NCBI RefSeq assembly: GCF_021462405.1
Contig: NZ_JAKEDU010000004.1
Location: 114,444 to 178,443, forward strand
DNA length: 64,000 nt
Direction: 5' to 3'
DNA from: Thermus tengchongensis
GTDB lineage: Bacteria; Deinococcota; Deinococci; Deinococcales; Thermaceae
Part shown: one piece after another, positions 26,269-35,828 of the stretch
Numbering within the stretch: position 1 is the first letter of the stretch
Layout of the letters: every line of letters starts with the position of its first letter
The notes under the pieces: model-generated
Seen by the model: only the letters and a program-made list of their open reading frames with translations
Databases searched by the model: none
What the model was told of the DNA's origin: nothing
Translations under genes and position numbers: made by a program

Positions 26269-26615
26269 CCTTCGCGCACCTCCAGGATGCGGTTTTTCTC
26301 GTCCACCAGCACCACCTTGGGCTTGAGGCCTTTGGCCTCCTCCTCCTCGAAGACCCCGTAGGCCACCAGGATCACCAGGTCCCCTGGGTGCACCAGGTGG
26401 GCGGCGGCCCCGTTGATCCCCACCACCCCCGAGCCCCGTTCCCCAGGCAAGGCGTAGGTGGTGAGCCGGGCCCCGTTGGTGATGTCGTAGATATCCACCT
26501 GTTCGTAGGGCAGGATGCCGGCGGCATCCAAAAGGTCCTGGTCCACGGTAACCGAGCCCACATAGTGTAGGTCTGCGTGGGTTACCGTGGCCCGGTGGAT
26601 CTTGGCGTGGAACAT
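26265..26615 (-). CDS. panD: Aspartate 1-decarboxylase
   Basis: The 116-residue proenzyme contains the self-cleavage site Gly-Ser in YVGSVTVD (Ser25 region); cleavage yields the pyruvoyl cofactor. [14 protein letters not shown] at the N-terminus and [27 protein letters not shown] complete the family pattern. It makes beta-alanine for coenzyme A. The ATG at 26615 is chosen because the upstream frame extension lies in the NFACT gene. Confidence 0.97.
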   Translation of the reverse strand: MFHAKIHRATVTHADLHYVGSVTVDQDLLDAAGILPYEQVDIYDITNGARLTTYALPGERGSGVVGINGAAAHLVHPGDLVILVAYGVFEEEEAKGLKPKVVLVDEKNRILEVREG

Positions 26616-26638
26616 GACCCTTTTCACAAAGGTCCAGT

Positions 26639-28192
26639 TTACCCTTCGCCTCCTTCTTGAGGAAGCGCCCCCTCCACGAAGAGGGTCTTGGCGTGGGTGT
26701 AGAGCACCTGGCCGGGTGCCGCCTTCCTGGGGCGCCACACGTGCTTTTTGCGGGTGTAGTCCACGGGGACCTGGGTTTCCCCCCTGGCCTTGGAGTAGTA
26801 GGCGGCGAGCTTGGCAGCAAAGAGGAGGTCGTCCAGGGTTGGATTTTTCCCCTCCGTCTTAAGGATCACGTGGCTTCCCGGCACCCCTTGAGCGTGGAAC
26901 CACAGGTCTTCGGAGTGGGCCATGCGGGTGGTGAGGAGGTCGTTTTCCTTGGCGTTTCTGCCCACCCACACGGCAAAGCCTGAAGGGGAGGTGTAGCGCA
27001 GGCCCACCTTGGGGCCTTTCCCTTCCCTGGGCTTTCGCGTGAGGGCGAGAAGCTCGGCGAGGTCCGCCTGGCGGAGGCGGGCCATCTCCCCCTCGAGGGC
27101 CTGCACCTTGGCCTCCGTCTTGGGGATGAGGTCCAGGGCCCTTTCGGCCAGCGCCTCCAGGCGCCGGGCCCTTTCGTAGAGCTTCTTTGCGTTCTCCTGG
27201 GGGGAGAGGGTGGGGTCCAGGGCAACCTCCACCGGCTTCCCGTCAAATCCTTCCAGCACCACCTTTTCGGCCCCCTTGGGCACCTCCTTAAGCCGGGCCA
27301 GGAGGAGGTCGGCCTTTTGGCGGAGCGCTGCCGCCTCCTCCAGGCGGTCCAGGGCCCTTTGGTAGTCGGCGAGCCGGGCCAAAAGGGTCTTCCGCTCCCT
27401 TTCCAGGGCCTCGAGGAGGGGCTTTCTCAGGGCCTCCTTCTCCTCCTCCGCCCACTTCGCCCGGAGCTCCTCCGTCAAGGCGGTGCGCAGGGCGGGGTCT
27501 TCCACCAGGCCCTTAAGGGCCTGGAAGACCCTTTCCAGGGCGGCCTCGTCCAGGGGGGTTTCCGGGGTGAGGCCCGCCCGGCGGGCCAGCTCCCGCATGA
27601 GCTCGAGGCCCACCCCGTCCACGTGGCGCACCACCTCCTTGAGGGGCCGGCCCAGGAGGGGCCTGAGGTCTTCCGCCTTCAGGGTGCGGGGGTCCAGCTT
27701 CTCGTAAGGGGGGGGAGGGGTGTAGGGGAGGCCGGGCCTGAGTTCCCGGTAGCGGTTCACCTCTTGGGTGATGACCCGGTCCACCCCCAGGATGCGGCCC
27801 GCCTCGTCCAGGAGGAGGAGGTTGGCGTTCCGGCCCGTGGCCTCAAAGACCAGGGTGGAAGGGGGGGTGTCCACGAAGCCCTTCTCCCCGGCGAAGCGGA
27901 GGAGGACCACCCGGTCCAGCTTGAGCTGCTCTGCCTCCATCAGGGGCCCCTTCGCCCGGGCCCAAAGCTGGCGCTGGAAGGGGGTTTTGGGCTCCCCGAG
28001 AAGGGTGCCCTCCTCCAGGACCAGGCTGGGGCTTGGGGGGCGGTAACGGAGGACCAGGTTGAAGATGCGCCCCGAGCGGCCTTTGAGGAGGACGGCCAGG
28101 CTCCCCTCGTCGGGGAAGGCCAGGCCCAGGTTTTGGGCGGGGAGCTCGGGGGCGAGCTCCCGCAACAGGGCGTGGATCAGGAGCCCTTCCAT
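26639..28192 (-). CDS. NFACT / Rqc2-RqcH family ribosome quality-control protein
   Basis: The 517-residue protein has an NFACT-N domain (about 1-190, [29 protein letters not shown]), a long coiled-coil middle (about 230-390), and an NFACT-R/DUF814 domain (about 400-510: [57 protein letters not shown]). RqcH proteins add alanine tails to nascent chains on obstructed 50S subunits; the same family includes fibronectin-binding proteins. A few of its last codons are followed by panD after 23 nt. Confidence 0.9.
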   Translation of the reverse strand: MEGLLIHALLRELAPELPAQNLGLAFPDEGSLAVLLKGRSGRIFNLVLRYRPPSPSLVLEEGTLLGEPKTPFQRQLWARAKGPLMEAEQLKLDRVVLLRFAGEKGFVDTPPSTLVFEATGRNANLLLLDEAGRILGVDRVITQEVNRYRELRPGLPYTPPPPYEKLDPRTLKAEDLRPLLGRPLKEVVRHVDGVGLELMRELARRAGLTPETPLDEAALERVFQALKGLVEDPALRTALTEELRAKWAEEEKEALRKPLLEALERERKTLLARLADYQRALDRLEEAAALRQKADLLLARLKEVPKGAEKVVLEGFDGKPVEVALDPTLSPQENAKKLYERARRLEALAERALDLIPKTEAKVQALEGEMARLRQADLAELLALTRKPREGKGPKVGLRYTSPSGFAVWVGRNAKENDLLTTRMAHSEDLWFHAQGVPGSHVILKTEGKNPTLDDLLFAAKLAAYYSKARGETQVPVDYTRKKHVWRPRKAAPGQVLYTHAKTLFVEGALPQEGGEG

Positions 28193-28941
28193 TTCCTAAA
28201 GGCCACCAAAAAGGCCGTGTGCCCCACCTGTTGGAACCGGGGGTGGGCCACGGGAAGCCGGACCTCCCACTCCCGCCAGGCCACCTCCAGGACCCGCTCC
28301 AGCTTGAGGGGCAGGCCCTCTGCCCTTTGTACCAGCTCCAGCACCTGGGTGATGTTGGGCAGGTAGGCTACCAGGAAGCGGTCAGGTAAAAGGGCTTCCG
28401 TGGCCTTGGCCAGCACCTTCCAAGGTTCCATGAGGTCCAGGGCCACCCCGTGGAAGCCCTCCCTTTCCAGGGGGGCTTCCTCCAGGCTCCCCAGGTGGAA
28501 GCGCACGTTTTCCACCTGCCAGAAGGCCTTTACATTGGCCTCCGCTTGGGCCAGGTGCTGGGGCCGTTTCTCGTAGCTTTCCACGAGCCCCATAGGCCCC
28601 ACTGCCCGGGCCAGGAAGAGGGTGAGCCCCCCGGAGCCCGTGCCCGCCTCCAGGACCCGCATCCCCGGGGCCAGATCCAAAAGGGTCACCATGGCGCTGG
28701 CGTCCTTGGGGTACGTGGGGGTGGCGCTACGCCGCATGTGAAGGAGGTACTCCTCCAGGGTGGGATGGTGAACGGAAAGCTCCTCCCCCAAGTGGGTCCA
28801 CACCTTTCCCCCCGGGCCGGCCTTGCGGATTGCCTCGTGAGGCACGGTGCCCCGGTGGTGGTGGAAGACCCCACCCTCTTTAAGGCGAATCAGGAAGGCT
28901 CGGCCTTTGGCGTCCTTGAGAAGAAAGAGCTCACCTTCCAT
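28177..28941 (-). CDS. trmI: tRNA (adenine-58-N1) methyltransferase TrmI
   Basis: The 254-residue enzyme is nearly the length of T. thermophilus TrmI and shares VFHHHRGTVPHEAI, THLGEELSVHHPTLEEYLLH, the SAM motif VLEAGTGSGGLTLFLARAVG, VALDLMEPWKVL and VAYLPNITQVLELV. It methylates A58 in tRNA, which supports thermostability. An alternative GTG start at 28950 exists; I prefer ATG 28941. It overlaps the NFACT gene's start by 16 nt. Confidence 0.94.
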   Translation of the reverse strand: MEGELFLLKDAKGRAFLIRLKEGGVFHHHRGTVPHEAIRKAGPGGKVWTHLGEELSVHHPTLEEYLLHMRRSATPTYPKDASAMVTLLDLAPGMRVLEAGTGSGGLTLFLARAVGPMGLVESYEKRPQHLAQAEANVKAFWQVENVRFHLGSLEEAPLEREGFHGVALDLMEPWKVLAKATEALLPDRFLVAYLPNITQVLELVQRAEGLPLKLERVLEVAWREWEVRLPVAHPRFQQVGHTAFLVAFRKWKGS

Positions 28942-28951
28942 CCCGAACACT

Positions 28952-29806
28952 TTAGCGGGCCAGGGTCAGATAGTCCAGGAGCCTTCCCAGGTCAAAGGGG
29001 TCCGGAACCCGGTAGGGGCCCATGAAGACGGAGGGGGTTCCCCTTAGCCCCAGGCGGAGGGCCAAGGCCCGCTCCGCCTCCACCCGTGCGGCCACCTGGG
29101 GGTCCTTGAGGCAGGCGGCAAAGGCCTGCGGGTCCAGGGAAAGGGTGCGGGCTAGGCCCAGGTAATCCCCAAGTCGGCCCTGCATCAAGAGGTCGTGGTA
29201 GGGCCAGAAGGCGCCTTGCGCCCCAGCGCACTCTGCGGCGATGGCGGCAGGGAGGGCCTGGGGGTGGATCTCCTTTAGGGGGAAGTGGCGGTAGCTGATC
29301 CGGAGCTCCCCCTTGAGGGCCCGGGGTTTCAACTGGGGAAGCACCTCATGGGCCAGGCGTTGGCAGAAGGGGCACTGGAAGTCCGAGAAGATGCGGAGCA
29401 TGGGGCCCCTTTCTCCCAGCACCCATCGGTCCTCGCCTAGGGCCGTTTCTTGGATTTCCCTAGGGCCTATCCGGGCCCGCAGGGGTTCCGTGAGCGCAAG
29501 GTCTAGGAGAAAGGCTTCTCCCAGGATCAGGCTGACCCGTTGCCCTTTGAGGTTCCCGGCGTTCTTGGCCATCCACTCCCCGAGAGGGGCGGCGAGGGCC
29601 ATGCCCGTGGCCCTTTCCGCCAACCGGCCCAGGAAGGCGGCATCCAGGGGCCCGGTGTAGCCCACCGCCAGGAGGCGGCGGTTTTTCTCCTCCACCTGGA
29701 CCTGGCTTCCCGGAGGGGGTAGGATGCCCTGGAGAAAGCCCTCCGCCGGCTTGCCGATCTGGGCCAAGGCCGCCCCCATGAGGAGGAGAAGGGCCCAACT
29801 CCTCAT
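28952..29806 (-). CDS. DsbA-family thiol-disulfide protein, secreted
   Basis: The 284-residue protein has a signal peptide (residues 1-15, MRSWALLLLMGAALA) and an N-terminal domain of about 120 residues without a known match, followed by a DsbA-like thioredoxin fold: FSDFQCPFCQRLAHEVLP gives the CPFC active site, and LRGTPSVFMG the cis-Pro loop. It likely works in disulfide exchange in the periplasm. The helical insertion contains a third Cys (AAECAGAQGAFW). Its ATG overlaps the c-di-AMP receptor stop. Confidence 0.85.
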   Translation of the reverse strand: MRSWALLLLMGAALAQIGKPAEGFLQGILPPPGSQVQVEEKNRRLLAVGYTGPLDAAFLGRLAERATGMALAAPLGEWMAKNAGNLKGQRVSLILGEAFLLDLALTEPLRARIGPREIQETALGEDRWVLGERGPMLRIFSDFQCPFCQRLAHEVLPQLKPRALKGELRISYRHFPLKEIHPQALPAAIAAECAGAQGAFWPYHDLLMQGRLGDYLGLARTLSLDPQAFAACLKDPQVAARVEAERALALRLGLRGTPSVFMGPYRVPDPFDLGRLLDYLTLAR

Positions 29807-30132
29807 ACCTTGAAAAACCCCTCCACGGGAAGGACAAAAACCACCGCCCCGCCCACCTGCACCTCCACCGGCTGGGCCAGGAAGGGGTCAGGGGCCTCGG
29901 AAAGGGGAAAGCCTCGGGTGACCAGGCGGGTCCGGGTACGGCATTTTTCCTGGATCAGCCCCAGCACTTCTTGGACCCTTTCGTCCTCTACCCCGATCAG
30001 CAAGGTGGTGTTCCCCTCCCGCAGAAAGCCGCCGGTGGAGGCCAGCTTGGTGGACTGCAAGCCCCGCTCCAGGAGGGCCTTGGTAAGCCCCGGGGCGTCG
30101 GTATCCTGCACGATGGCCACGATGAGCTTCAT
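29803..30132 (-). CDS. Cyclic-di-AMP receptor (DarA/PstA family)
   Basis: The 109-residue PII-like protein matches B. subtilis DarA closely in order: MKLIVAIVQDTD, LASTGGFLREGNTTLLIGVEDERV, and the C-terminal PVEVQVGGAVVFVLPVEGF. The T-loop region is short, as in DarA-type receptors. It binds c-di-AMP and presumably signals to partner proteins that are unknown in Thermus. It is followed closely by a DsbA-like gene, with an ATGA overlap. Confidence 0.92.
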   Translation of the reverse strand: MKLIVAIVQDTDAPGLTKALLERGLQSTKLASTGGFLREGNTTLLIGVEDERVQEVLGLIQEKCRTRTRLVTRGFPLSEAPDPFLAQPVEVQVGGAVVFVLPVEGFFKV

Positions 30133-30157
30133 TTGCTCGTCATTCTACACCCGGGGC

Positions 30158-33100
30158 TCAGGCTCCCTGTAGGACCCCGTGCCACTCCTGGAGGCTACGG
30201 GCTTCCGTGTCCCTTTCCCGGGCGCTCAGGATGGCCTTTAGGCTCCACCAAGCACCCTCTAAGGTGGTGATGAAGGGAAGCCCCTTTTCCACAGCCCGCC
30301 TCAACTCGGGATGGGGGACGGGGCTAATGAGGAGGTCATATTCCCCCTCGGAGAGGGTAAAGCCTGCCTCGAGGTAGGCCTGCCGAAGTTCTTCCAGCCG
30401 ACGGGCTTCCTTGGGGGAAAGACCTTCTTGGATGAAGCGCACCCGCCCTTCTAGGGGAAGCCTTTGGCCTGCGCCCAGCTCTGCCTTGTAGTAGGCCAGA
30501 TAGGGGTCCTCGTCTATGCCCATGCTTTCCCCGGTGGAGCGCATCTCGGGGCCCAAAACCGGGACGACCCCGGGGAACTTGAGCCAGGGGATGACCACCT
30601 CTTTCACCGCATAGTAGGGGGGTATGGGGTCTAGGTCCCGGATCCCCAGGTCCCTCAGGGTTTTCCCCACGGCGATGAGGGCGGCCAGCTTGGCCAGGGG
30701 TATCCCTATGGCCTTGGAAACGAAGGGGACGGTGCGGCTGGCCCGGGGGTTGGCCTCGAGGATGTACACCTCCTCCCCTAAAACGGCATACTGCACGTTC
30801 AAAAGGCCCTTTACCCCTAGAGCCAAGGCCAGCTTCCGGGTGTAAGCCCTAACCTTTTCCAAAGCGCCTGGGGAAAGGTGCACCGGGGGGAGCACCGTGG
30901 CGGAGTCTCCCGAGTGCACCCCGGCCCGCTCCACGTGCTCCATCACCCCGGCGATCATCACCTCCTCCCCGTCGGAAAGGGCGTCCACGTCCAGCTCCAA
31001 GGCCCCTTCCAGGTACCGGTCCAGGAGGATGGAGGGCTTGTCCTGAAGGGGTTCGTAGACCTCCTCCAGGTAGCGTTCCAGTTCCTCCCGGCTCCCTAGC
31101 ACCCGCATGGCCCGGCCCCCCAGGACGTAGCTGGGCCGGGCTAGGAGGGGGTAGCCCACCTCCTCGGCAAGCTTCAAGGCCTCCTCGGGGGTGGCTGCCA
31201 CCCGGCCCTCAGGCTGAGGGATGCCGAGCTCCCGGCAAAGCCGGTTGAACTCTTGGCGGTCCTCCGCCTTATGGATGGCAGCGAAGGGAGTGCCGAGGAG
31301 CTTTACCCCGGCTTCCTCAAGACCCTTGGCCAGCTTCAGGGGGGTTTGGCCGCCCAGGGTGGCGATGACCCCGATGGGCTTCTCATGCTCCACCAGGTTC
31401 AGGACATCCTCGAGGGTCAGGGGTTCAAAGTAGAGGCGGTCGGCGGTGTCGTAGTCGGTGGAAACCGTTTCGGGGTTGGAGTTCACCATGATGGTCTCGT
31501 ACCCTGCCTCCCGGAGGGCCCAGACCGCATGCACCGTGGCGTAGTCGAACTCCACCCCCTGGCCGATCCTTATGGGCCCCGAGCCCAGGATCACCACCTT
31601 GGGTTTGCTGGAGGGCCAGACCTCGTCCTCCAGCTCGTAGGTGGAGTAGTGGTAAGGGGTGTAGGCCTCAAACTCCGCGGCGCAGGTGTCCACGGTCTTG
31701 TACACGGGCACCACCCCCAGGGCCTTACGCTCCTGGCGGACCTCCTTTTCCTCCTTGCCCAGGAGCTCGCCCATGCGGGCGTCGGAGAGGCCCAGGCCCT
31801 TGTAAAAACGCCAGTCCTCCCGGTCCTTGGGGGGATGAAGCTGGAGCCAGCCCTCGGCCTGTACGATTTCCTGTATCTGGTGAAGAAACCAGGGGTCAAT
31901 GTGGGTGGCCTGGTGGAGGTCCTCTATGGGCATGCCCCGCCGCAGGAGCTCCATGACCGCATAGATGCGGTCGGGGTTGGGGTAGAGCTTCCGCTCCAGG
32001 TCCTCCGTGCGCACCTGGGCCAGGGCCCTGACGTCACGCTCCAGACCCCTCAGGGCCTTCAGGAGGGCTTCCTTGAAGGTGCGGCCGATGGCCATCACCT
32101 CCCCCACGGACCGCATCTGGGTGCCGAGCTCATCTTTAAGCTCCCCCAGGGTGTTGGGAAGGTCTTTGAACTTCTCAAAGGCGAAACGGGGGATTTTCAC
32201 CACCACGTAGTCGATGGTGGGCTCAAAGGAGGCCGGGGTCTTGCGGGTGATGTCGTTGGGAAGCTCGTCCAGGCGGTAGCCCACCGCCAAGAGGGCGGCA
32301 ATCTTGGCGATGGGAAAGCCCGTGGCCTTGGAGGCCAAGGCGCTGGAGCGGGAAACCCGGGGGTTCATCTCGATGACCACCTGACGGCCCGTCTTGGGGT
32401 TCACGGCGAACTGGATGTTGGAGCCCCCGGTGTCCACCCCGATCTCCCGGATCACCGCCTTGGCCGCGTCCCGCATGCGCTGGTACTCGGCGTCAGAGAG
32501 GGTCTGGGCGGGGGCCACGGTGATGGAGTCCCCGGTGTGGACCCCCATGGGGTCCACGTTTTCGATGCTGGTGATGATGACCACGGTGTCCGCATGGTCC
32601 CGCATCACCTCCAGCTCAAACTCCTTCCAGCCCAGAACCGATTCCTCCACCAAGGCGGTGTGTACCGGGGAAAGGAGGAGTCCCCGGCCCAGGACCTCCC
32701 TGAGCTCCGCCTCGCTGCGGGCGATGCCGCCCCCGGTGCCCCCCAGGGTGAAGGAGGGGCGGACCACCACAGGGTAGCCCACCTCCCGGGCGAAGTGGAG
32801 GCCCTCCTCCACGCTGGACACCATCTGGCCTCGAGGCACCTCGAGGCCGATCTTGCGCATGGCCTTTTGGAACTCCTCCCGGTCCTCTCCCTTTCTGATG
32901 GCCTCGGCCTTGGCCCCGATAAGCTCCACCCCGTAGCGGGCAAGGACCCCTTCCTCGTGAAGGGCCATGGAGAGGTTCAAGGCGGTTTGCCCCCCCAAGG
33001 TGGGGAGAAGGGCATCCGGGCGCTCCTTGGCGATAACCTTTTCCAAGTACTCCAGGGTGAGGGGCTCCAGGTAGGTGCGTTCGGCCAGCTCGGGATCGGT

Positions 33101-33265
33101 CATGATGGTGGCGGGGTTGGAGTTCACCAGGATGGCCTCGTACCCCGCTCCCCTGAGGGCCTTCACCGCCTGGGTGCCCGAGTAGTCGAACTCCGCAGCC
33201 TGGCCGATGGTGATGGGCCCGGAACCGATGATGAGGATTTTCTTGAGGTCTCTTCTCGGCGGCAT
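30158..33265 (-). CDS. carB: Carbamoyl-phosphate synthase large subunit
   Basis: The 1035-residue protein has two ATP-grasp halves: the first with [22 protein letters not shown] and [18 protein letters not shown], the second with [22 protein letters not shown]. An MGS-like regulatory domain follows at about residues 930-1035. It makes carbamoyl phosphate for arginine and pyrimidines with CarA, which is not in this window. The ATG at 33265 starts the conserved [12 protein letters not shown]. The promoter has TTGGAC/TATCCT spaced 18 bp. Confidence 0.97.
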   Translation of the reverse strand: MPPRRDLKKILIIGSGPITIGQAAEFDYSGTQAVKALRGAGYEAILVNSNPATIMTDPELAERTYLEPLTLEYLEKVIAKERPDALLPTLGGQTALNLSMALHEEGVLARYGVELIGAKAEAIRKGEDREEFQKAMRKIGLEVPRGQMVSSVEEGLHFAREVGYPVVVRPSFTLGGTGGGIARSEAELREVLGRGLLLSPVHTALVEESVLGWKEFELEVMRDHADTVVIITSIENVDPMGVHTGDSITVAPAQTLSDAEYQRMRDAAKAVIREIGVDTGGSNIQFAVNPKTGRQVVIEMNPRVSRSSALASKATGFPIAKIAALLAVGYRLDELPNDITRKTPASFEPTIDYVVVKIPRFAFEKFKDLPNTLGELKDELGTQMRSVGEVMAIGRTFKEALLKALRGLERDVRALAQVRTEDLERKLYPNPDRIYAVMELLRRGMPIEDLHQATHIDPWFLHQIQEIVQAEGWLQLHPPKDREDWRFYKGLGLSDARMGELLGKEEKEVRQERKALGVVPVYKTVDTCAAEFEAYTPYHYSTYELEDEVWPSSKPKVVILGSGPIRIGQGVEFDYATVHAVWALREAGYETIMVNSNPETVSTDYDTADRLYFEPLTLEDVLNLVEHEKPIGVIATLGGQTPLKLAKGLEEAGVKLLGTPFAAIHKAEDRQEFNRLCRELGIPQPEGRVAATPEEALKLAEEVGYPLLARPSYVLGGRAMRVLGSREELERYLEEVYEPLQDKPSILLDRYLEGALELDVDALSDGEEVMIAGVMEHVERAGVHSGDSATVLPPVHLSPGALEKVRAYTRKLALALGVKGLLNVQYAVLGEEVYILEANPRASRTVPFVSKAIGIPLAKLAALIAVGKTLRDLGIRDLDPIPPYYAVKEVVIPWLKFPGVVPVLGPEMRSTGESMGIDEDPYLAYYKAELGAGQRLPLEGRVRFIQEGLSPKEARRLEELRQAYLEAGFTLSEGEYDLLISPVPHPELRRAVEKGLPFITTLEGAWWSLKAILSARERDTEARSLQEWHGVLQGA

Positions 33266-33282
33266 CGCGCACCCAATGGGCG

Positions 33283-33312
33283 AGGATAACATACTTGGCC
33301 CGGGTTGTCCAA
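33283..33312 (-). promoter_or_regulatory. carB promoter
   Basis: On the minus strand TTGGAC (33307-33312) and TATCCT (33283-33288) are 18 bp apart, 18 bp before the carB ATG. An inverted repeat lies just upstream at 33328-33359. Confidence 0.55.
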
Positions 33313-33327
33313 GGAGAATACCACTTC

Positions 33328-33359
33328 TTATGCAATATACCCCGGACTTTACTGCATAA
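33328..33359. promoter_or_regulatory. Inverted repeat between carB and the rhodanese gene
   Basis: TTATGCA (33328-33334) and TGCATAA (33353-33359) are perfect inverted arms 18 bp apart, upstream of the carB -35 box. A further perfect dyad, GCAAAGGC-TCC-GCCTTTGC, occupies 33366-33384 next to the rhodanese -10 box. Both look like repressor sites. Confidence 0.45.
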
Positions 33360-33401
33360 CTTTGCGCAAAGGCTCCGCCTTTGCCTGGTACAATCAAGGG
33401 T

Positions 33402-33686
33402 ATGCGCAGGGTCAAACCCGAGGAACTCCCGGCCCTTCTGGACCGGGGGGTGAAGGTGGTGGACGTGCGCCCAGCGGACAAGCGCCATACGTCCTTACCC
33501 TTTCCCGCGGAGTGGGTGCCCTTGGAGAAAATCCAGGCGGGGGAGCACCACCTGCCCAAGGTTCCCTTGCTCTTGGTGTGCGAAAAGGGGCTAATCAGCC
33601 AGGTGGCGGCCCTGTACCTAGAGGCGGAAGGGTACGAGGCCATGAGCCTGGAGGGCGGGCTACAGGCCTTGACGGAGGGCAGTTAG
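33402..33686 (+). CDS. Single-domain rhodanese-like protein
   Basis: The 94-residue protein is a compact rhodanese: [12 protein letters not shown], then the active-site loop [22 protein letters not shown] with the catalytic Cys (about residue 60) and GLQALTEG. It likely transfers sulfane sulfur. The -10 box TACAAT (33389-33394) is 7 nt before the ATG, so the mRNA is leaderless. The loop is CEKGLIS, of the 6-residue rhodanese kind. tRNA genes follow. Confidence 0.85.
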   Translation: MRRVKPEELPALLDRGVKVVDVRPADKRHTSLPFPAEWVPLEKIQAGEHHLPKVPLLLVCEKGLISQVAALYLEAEGYEAMSLEGGLQALTEGS

Positions 33687-33713
33687 GCCCTTAGAATGGC
33701 GGATGCTGAGCGC

Positions 33714-33791
33714 GGTGAGCGTAGCTCAGCTGGTTAGAGCACCGGACTGTGGATCCGGGGGTCGTGGGTTCAAGTCCCATCGCTCACCCCA
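33714..33791 (+). tRNA. tRNA-His (GTG)
   Basis: The acceptor stem GTGAGCG pairs with CGCTCAC, with the extra G-1 (33714) typical of tRNA-His. The anticodon GTG is at 33749-33751 in the stem CCGGA/TCCGG. The T arm holds GTTCAAGT, and the CCA (33789-33791) is encoded. Confidence 0.96.
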
Positions 33792-33797
33792 ATCCCG

Positions 33798-33821
33798 CCA
33801 CCCCGAAAGGGGTGGTATTTT
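33798..33821 (+). terminator. Terminator between the two tRNA genes
   Basis: A 7-bp stem (33798-33804 with 33809-33815) closed by a GAAA tetraloop is followed by TATTTT. Confidence 0.75.
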
Positions 33822-33845
33822 AAAGGGGGGCCTCGCCCTCCTTTT

Positions 33846-33930
33846 GCGAGGATGGCGGAACCGGTAGACGCGCCGGACTTAGGATCCGGTGGGGTAACCC
33901 GTGCGGGTTCAAGTCCCGCTCCTCGCACCA
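33846..33930 (+). tRNA. tRNA-Leu (TAG)
   Basis: The 85-nt gene has acceptor stem GCGAGGA/TCCTCGC, a long variable arm as expected for class II tRNAs, anticodon TAG at 33880-33882 and encoded CCA. A small GGGGCCCC plus T5 element at 33938-33950 may end transcription. Confidence 0.95.
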
Positions 33931-33967
33931 CCTGGGCGGGGCCCCTTTTTGAAGCGCGAGGTGAGGC

Positions 33968-35182
33968 GTGGCGGAAATCCTGGAACGTTCCGGCTATCTG
34001 GTAAAGGTCCGGGTGGAGGTACCTAAGGAGAAGGTGGAGGAAAGGTACCAGGCCCTCCTTAGGGACGTGGCCAAGCGGGTGAGGATCCCGGGGTTCCGCC
34101 CGGGGAGGGCCCCCTTGAAGGTGGTGGAGGCCCGTATCGGTCGGGAAGAGCTCCTGTCCGACCTCAAGGAGCGCTTGGTGAAGGAGACCTATCCCCTTGC
34201 GGTGCAGGAGCTGGGCCTCGTGCCCGTGGCGGCGAGGGTGGTGGAGGAGGAGCTAAGCGAGGGGGAGGGTTTTCGCTACGTGGCCGAGGTGGAGAACTAC
34301 CCCGAGGTGCAGCTTCCCGACTGGCGGAGCTTTGACCTCCAGGTGGCCCAGGAGGAGGTCACGGAAGAGATGGTGGACAAGGCCTTGGAGGAGCTCCGCC
34401 ATCGCTACGCCGAGCTGGTGCCTGTGGACCGGGAGGCCCAGGAGAAGGACCACGTCTTCGTGCGCACCGAGGAGGGGGCGGAGTTCCCCATCGACCTCTC
34501 CAAGGCCCTTCCCCACGTGCGGGAGACCCTTTTGGGCAAACGGGCGGGGGAGGTGGTCATGGTCCCCGTCTTGAACGAGATGGGGGAGAAGGTGCGGGAG
34601 GTGCGCACCGAGATCCTGGAGGTGAAGACCCTCGAGCTTCCCGAGCTGGATGAGGAGTTCGCCAAGACCCTCGAGGCGGAGAGCCTGGAGGAACTGAGGG
34701 AGAAGGTGCGGGAAAGCCTAAAGCGCCAGGCGGAAGCTCGGTACCAGGAGGCGCGGGAGCGGGCCTTCCTGGAGAAGCTCGCCGAGGGGTTGGAGGCGGA
34801 AATACCCCCTTCCATGCTGGAGGCGGAGGAGCGCCACCTCCTAGAGCACCTGGCGGAGGACCTGGCGGCGCAGGGAATTGCCTTGGAGGCCTACCTGAAA
34901 GCCCTGGAGGAGAAAGGGGAGTTGGAGAAATTCCGCGAGGAGCTAAAGCAGGAAGCCTTGAAGCGGGTGAGGCGGTCCTTGGCCAAGGAGCGCCTGGCGG
35001 AGGAGCTCAAGCCCGAGGTGAGCGAGGAGGAGTGGCAGGCCTACCTGCAGGCGGTGGCCCGCTCCTACGGAATCTCCTTGCAGGAGCTCAGGCGGGAGTT
35101 TGGGGAGAGGGGTCTTGCCCGCTTGCGGGCGGCCTACATCCAGGACAAGGCCGTGAAGGAGGCCTTGGCCAAGCTCCTGTAG
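33968..35182 (+). CDS. tig: Trigger factor
   Basis: The 404-residue ribosome-associated chaperone has an N-terminal ribosome-binding domain with the loop GFRPGRAP (about residues 40-47), a PPIase-type middle domain (about 150-235) and a C-terminal arm-forming helical domain. It starts at GTG after GAGGTGAGGC. It stands directly upstream of clpP and clpX, the same arrangement as in many bacteria, coupling folding and degradation. The ribosome contact signature is slightly shortened compared with E. coli. Confidence 0.95.
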   Translation: MAEILERSGYLVKVRVEVPKEKVEERYQALLRDVAKRVRIPGFRPGRAPLKVVEARIGREELLSDLKERLVKETYPLAVQELGLVPVAARVVEEELSEGEGFRYVAEVENYPEVQLPDWRSFDLQVAQEEVTEEMVDKALEELRHRYAELVPVDREAQEKDHVFVRTEEGAEFPIDLSKALPHVRETLLGKRAGEVVMVPVLNEMGEKVREVRTEILEVKTLELPELDEEFAKTLEAESLEELREKVRESLKRQAEARYQEARERAFLEKLAEGLEAEIPPSMLEAEERHLLEHLAEDLAAQGIALEAYLKALEEKGELEKFREELKQEALKRVRRSLAKERLAEELKPEVSEEEWQAYLQAVARSYGISLQELRREFGERGLARLRAAYIQDKAVKEALAKLL

Positions 35183-35195
35183 GAGCGTCATGGTG

Positions 35196-35220
35196 GCCCA
35201 GGGGGCTTTTCCCCCTGGGC
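35196..35220 (+). terminator. Hairpin between tig and clpP
   Basis: A perfect 10-bp stem (35196-35205 with 35211-35220) with loop CTTTT sits 13 nt after the tig stop and directly before the clpP -10 box TACAAT (35228-35233). It may terminate tig or attenuate readthrough into clpP. Confidence 0.6.
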
Positions 35221-35243
35221 TTACCGCTACAATGGGGACTGGT

Positions 35244-35828
35244 ATGGTCATACCCTACGTCATAGAGCAGACCGCTCGCGGCGAGCGGGTCTACGACATC
35301 TACTCCCGCCTTCTCAAGGACCGCATCATCTTCCTGGGCACCCCCATAGACTCCCAGGTGGCCAACATCATCGTGGCCCAGCTACTCTTCCTGGATGCCC
35401 AGAACCCCAATCAGGAGATCCGCCTCTACATCAACTCCCCCGGGGGCGAGGTGGATGCCGGGCTGGCCATCTACGACACCATGCAGTTCGTGCGGGCTCC
35501 CGTGTCCACCATCGTCATCGGCATGGCGGCCAGCATGGCCGCGGTGATCCTGGCCGCCGGGGAGAAGGGCCGGCGCTACGCCCTACCCCACTCCAAGGTG
35601 ATGATCCACCAGCCCTGGGGCGGGGTGCGGGGTACGGCCAGCGACATCGCCATCCAGGCCCAGGAGATCTTGAAGGCCAAGAAGCTTTTGAACGAGATCC
35701 TGGCCAAGCACACCGGCCAGCCCCTGGAGAAGGTGGAAAAGGACACCGACCGGGACTACTACCTTTCCGCCCAGGAGGCTTTGGAGTACGGCCTGATCGA
35801 CCAGGTGGTGACCCGTGAGGAAGCCTAG
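35244..35828 (+). CDS. clpP: ATP-dependent Clp protease proteolytic subunit
   Basis: The 194-residue serine protease is almost the same as T. thermophilus ClpP. The catalytic Ser is in GMAASMAAV (about residue 97), His in MIHQPWGG (about 122) and Asp in [10 protein letters not shown] (about 171). It assembles as two heptameric rings. The -10 box TACAAT is 10 nt before the ATG, so the mRNA is nearly leaderless. clpX overlaps its end by 14 nt. Confidence 0.98.
   Translation: MVIPYVIEQTARGERVYDIYSRLLKDRIIFLGTPIDSQVANIIVAQLLFLDAQNPNQEIRLYINSPGGEVDAGLAIYDTMQFVRAPVSTIVIGMAASMAAVILAAGEKGRRYALPHSKVMIHQPWGGVRGTASDIAIQAQEILKAKKLLNEILAKHTGQPLEKVEKDTDRDYYLSAQEALEYGLIDQVVTREEA

Noticed and set aside
31253..33289. 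A 678-codon plus-strand open frame opposite carB
   Set aside because: It is antisense to the conserved carB gene and its composition (Gly, His, Leu, Val) is that of a shadow, with no domain.
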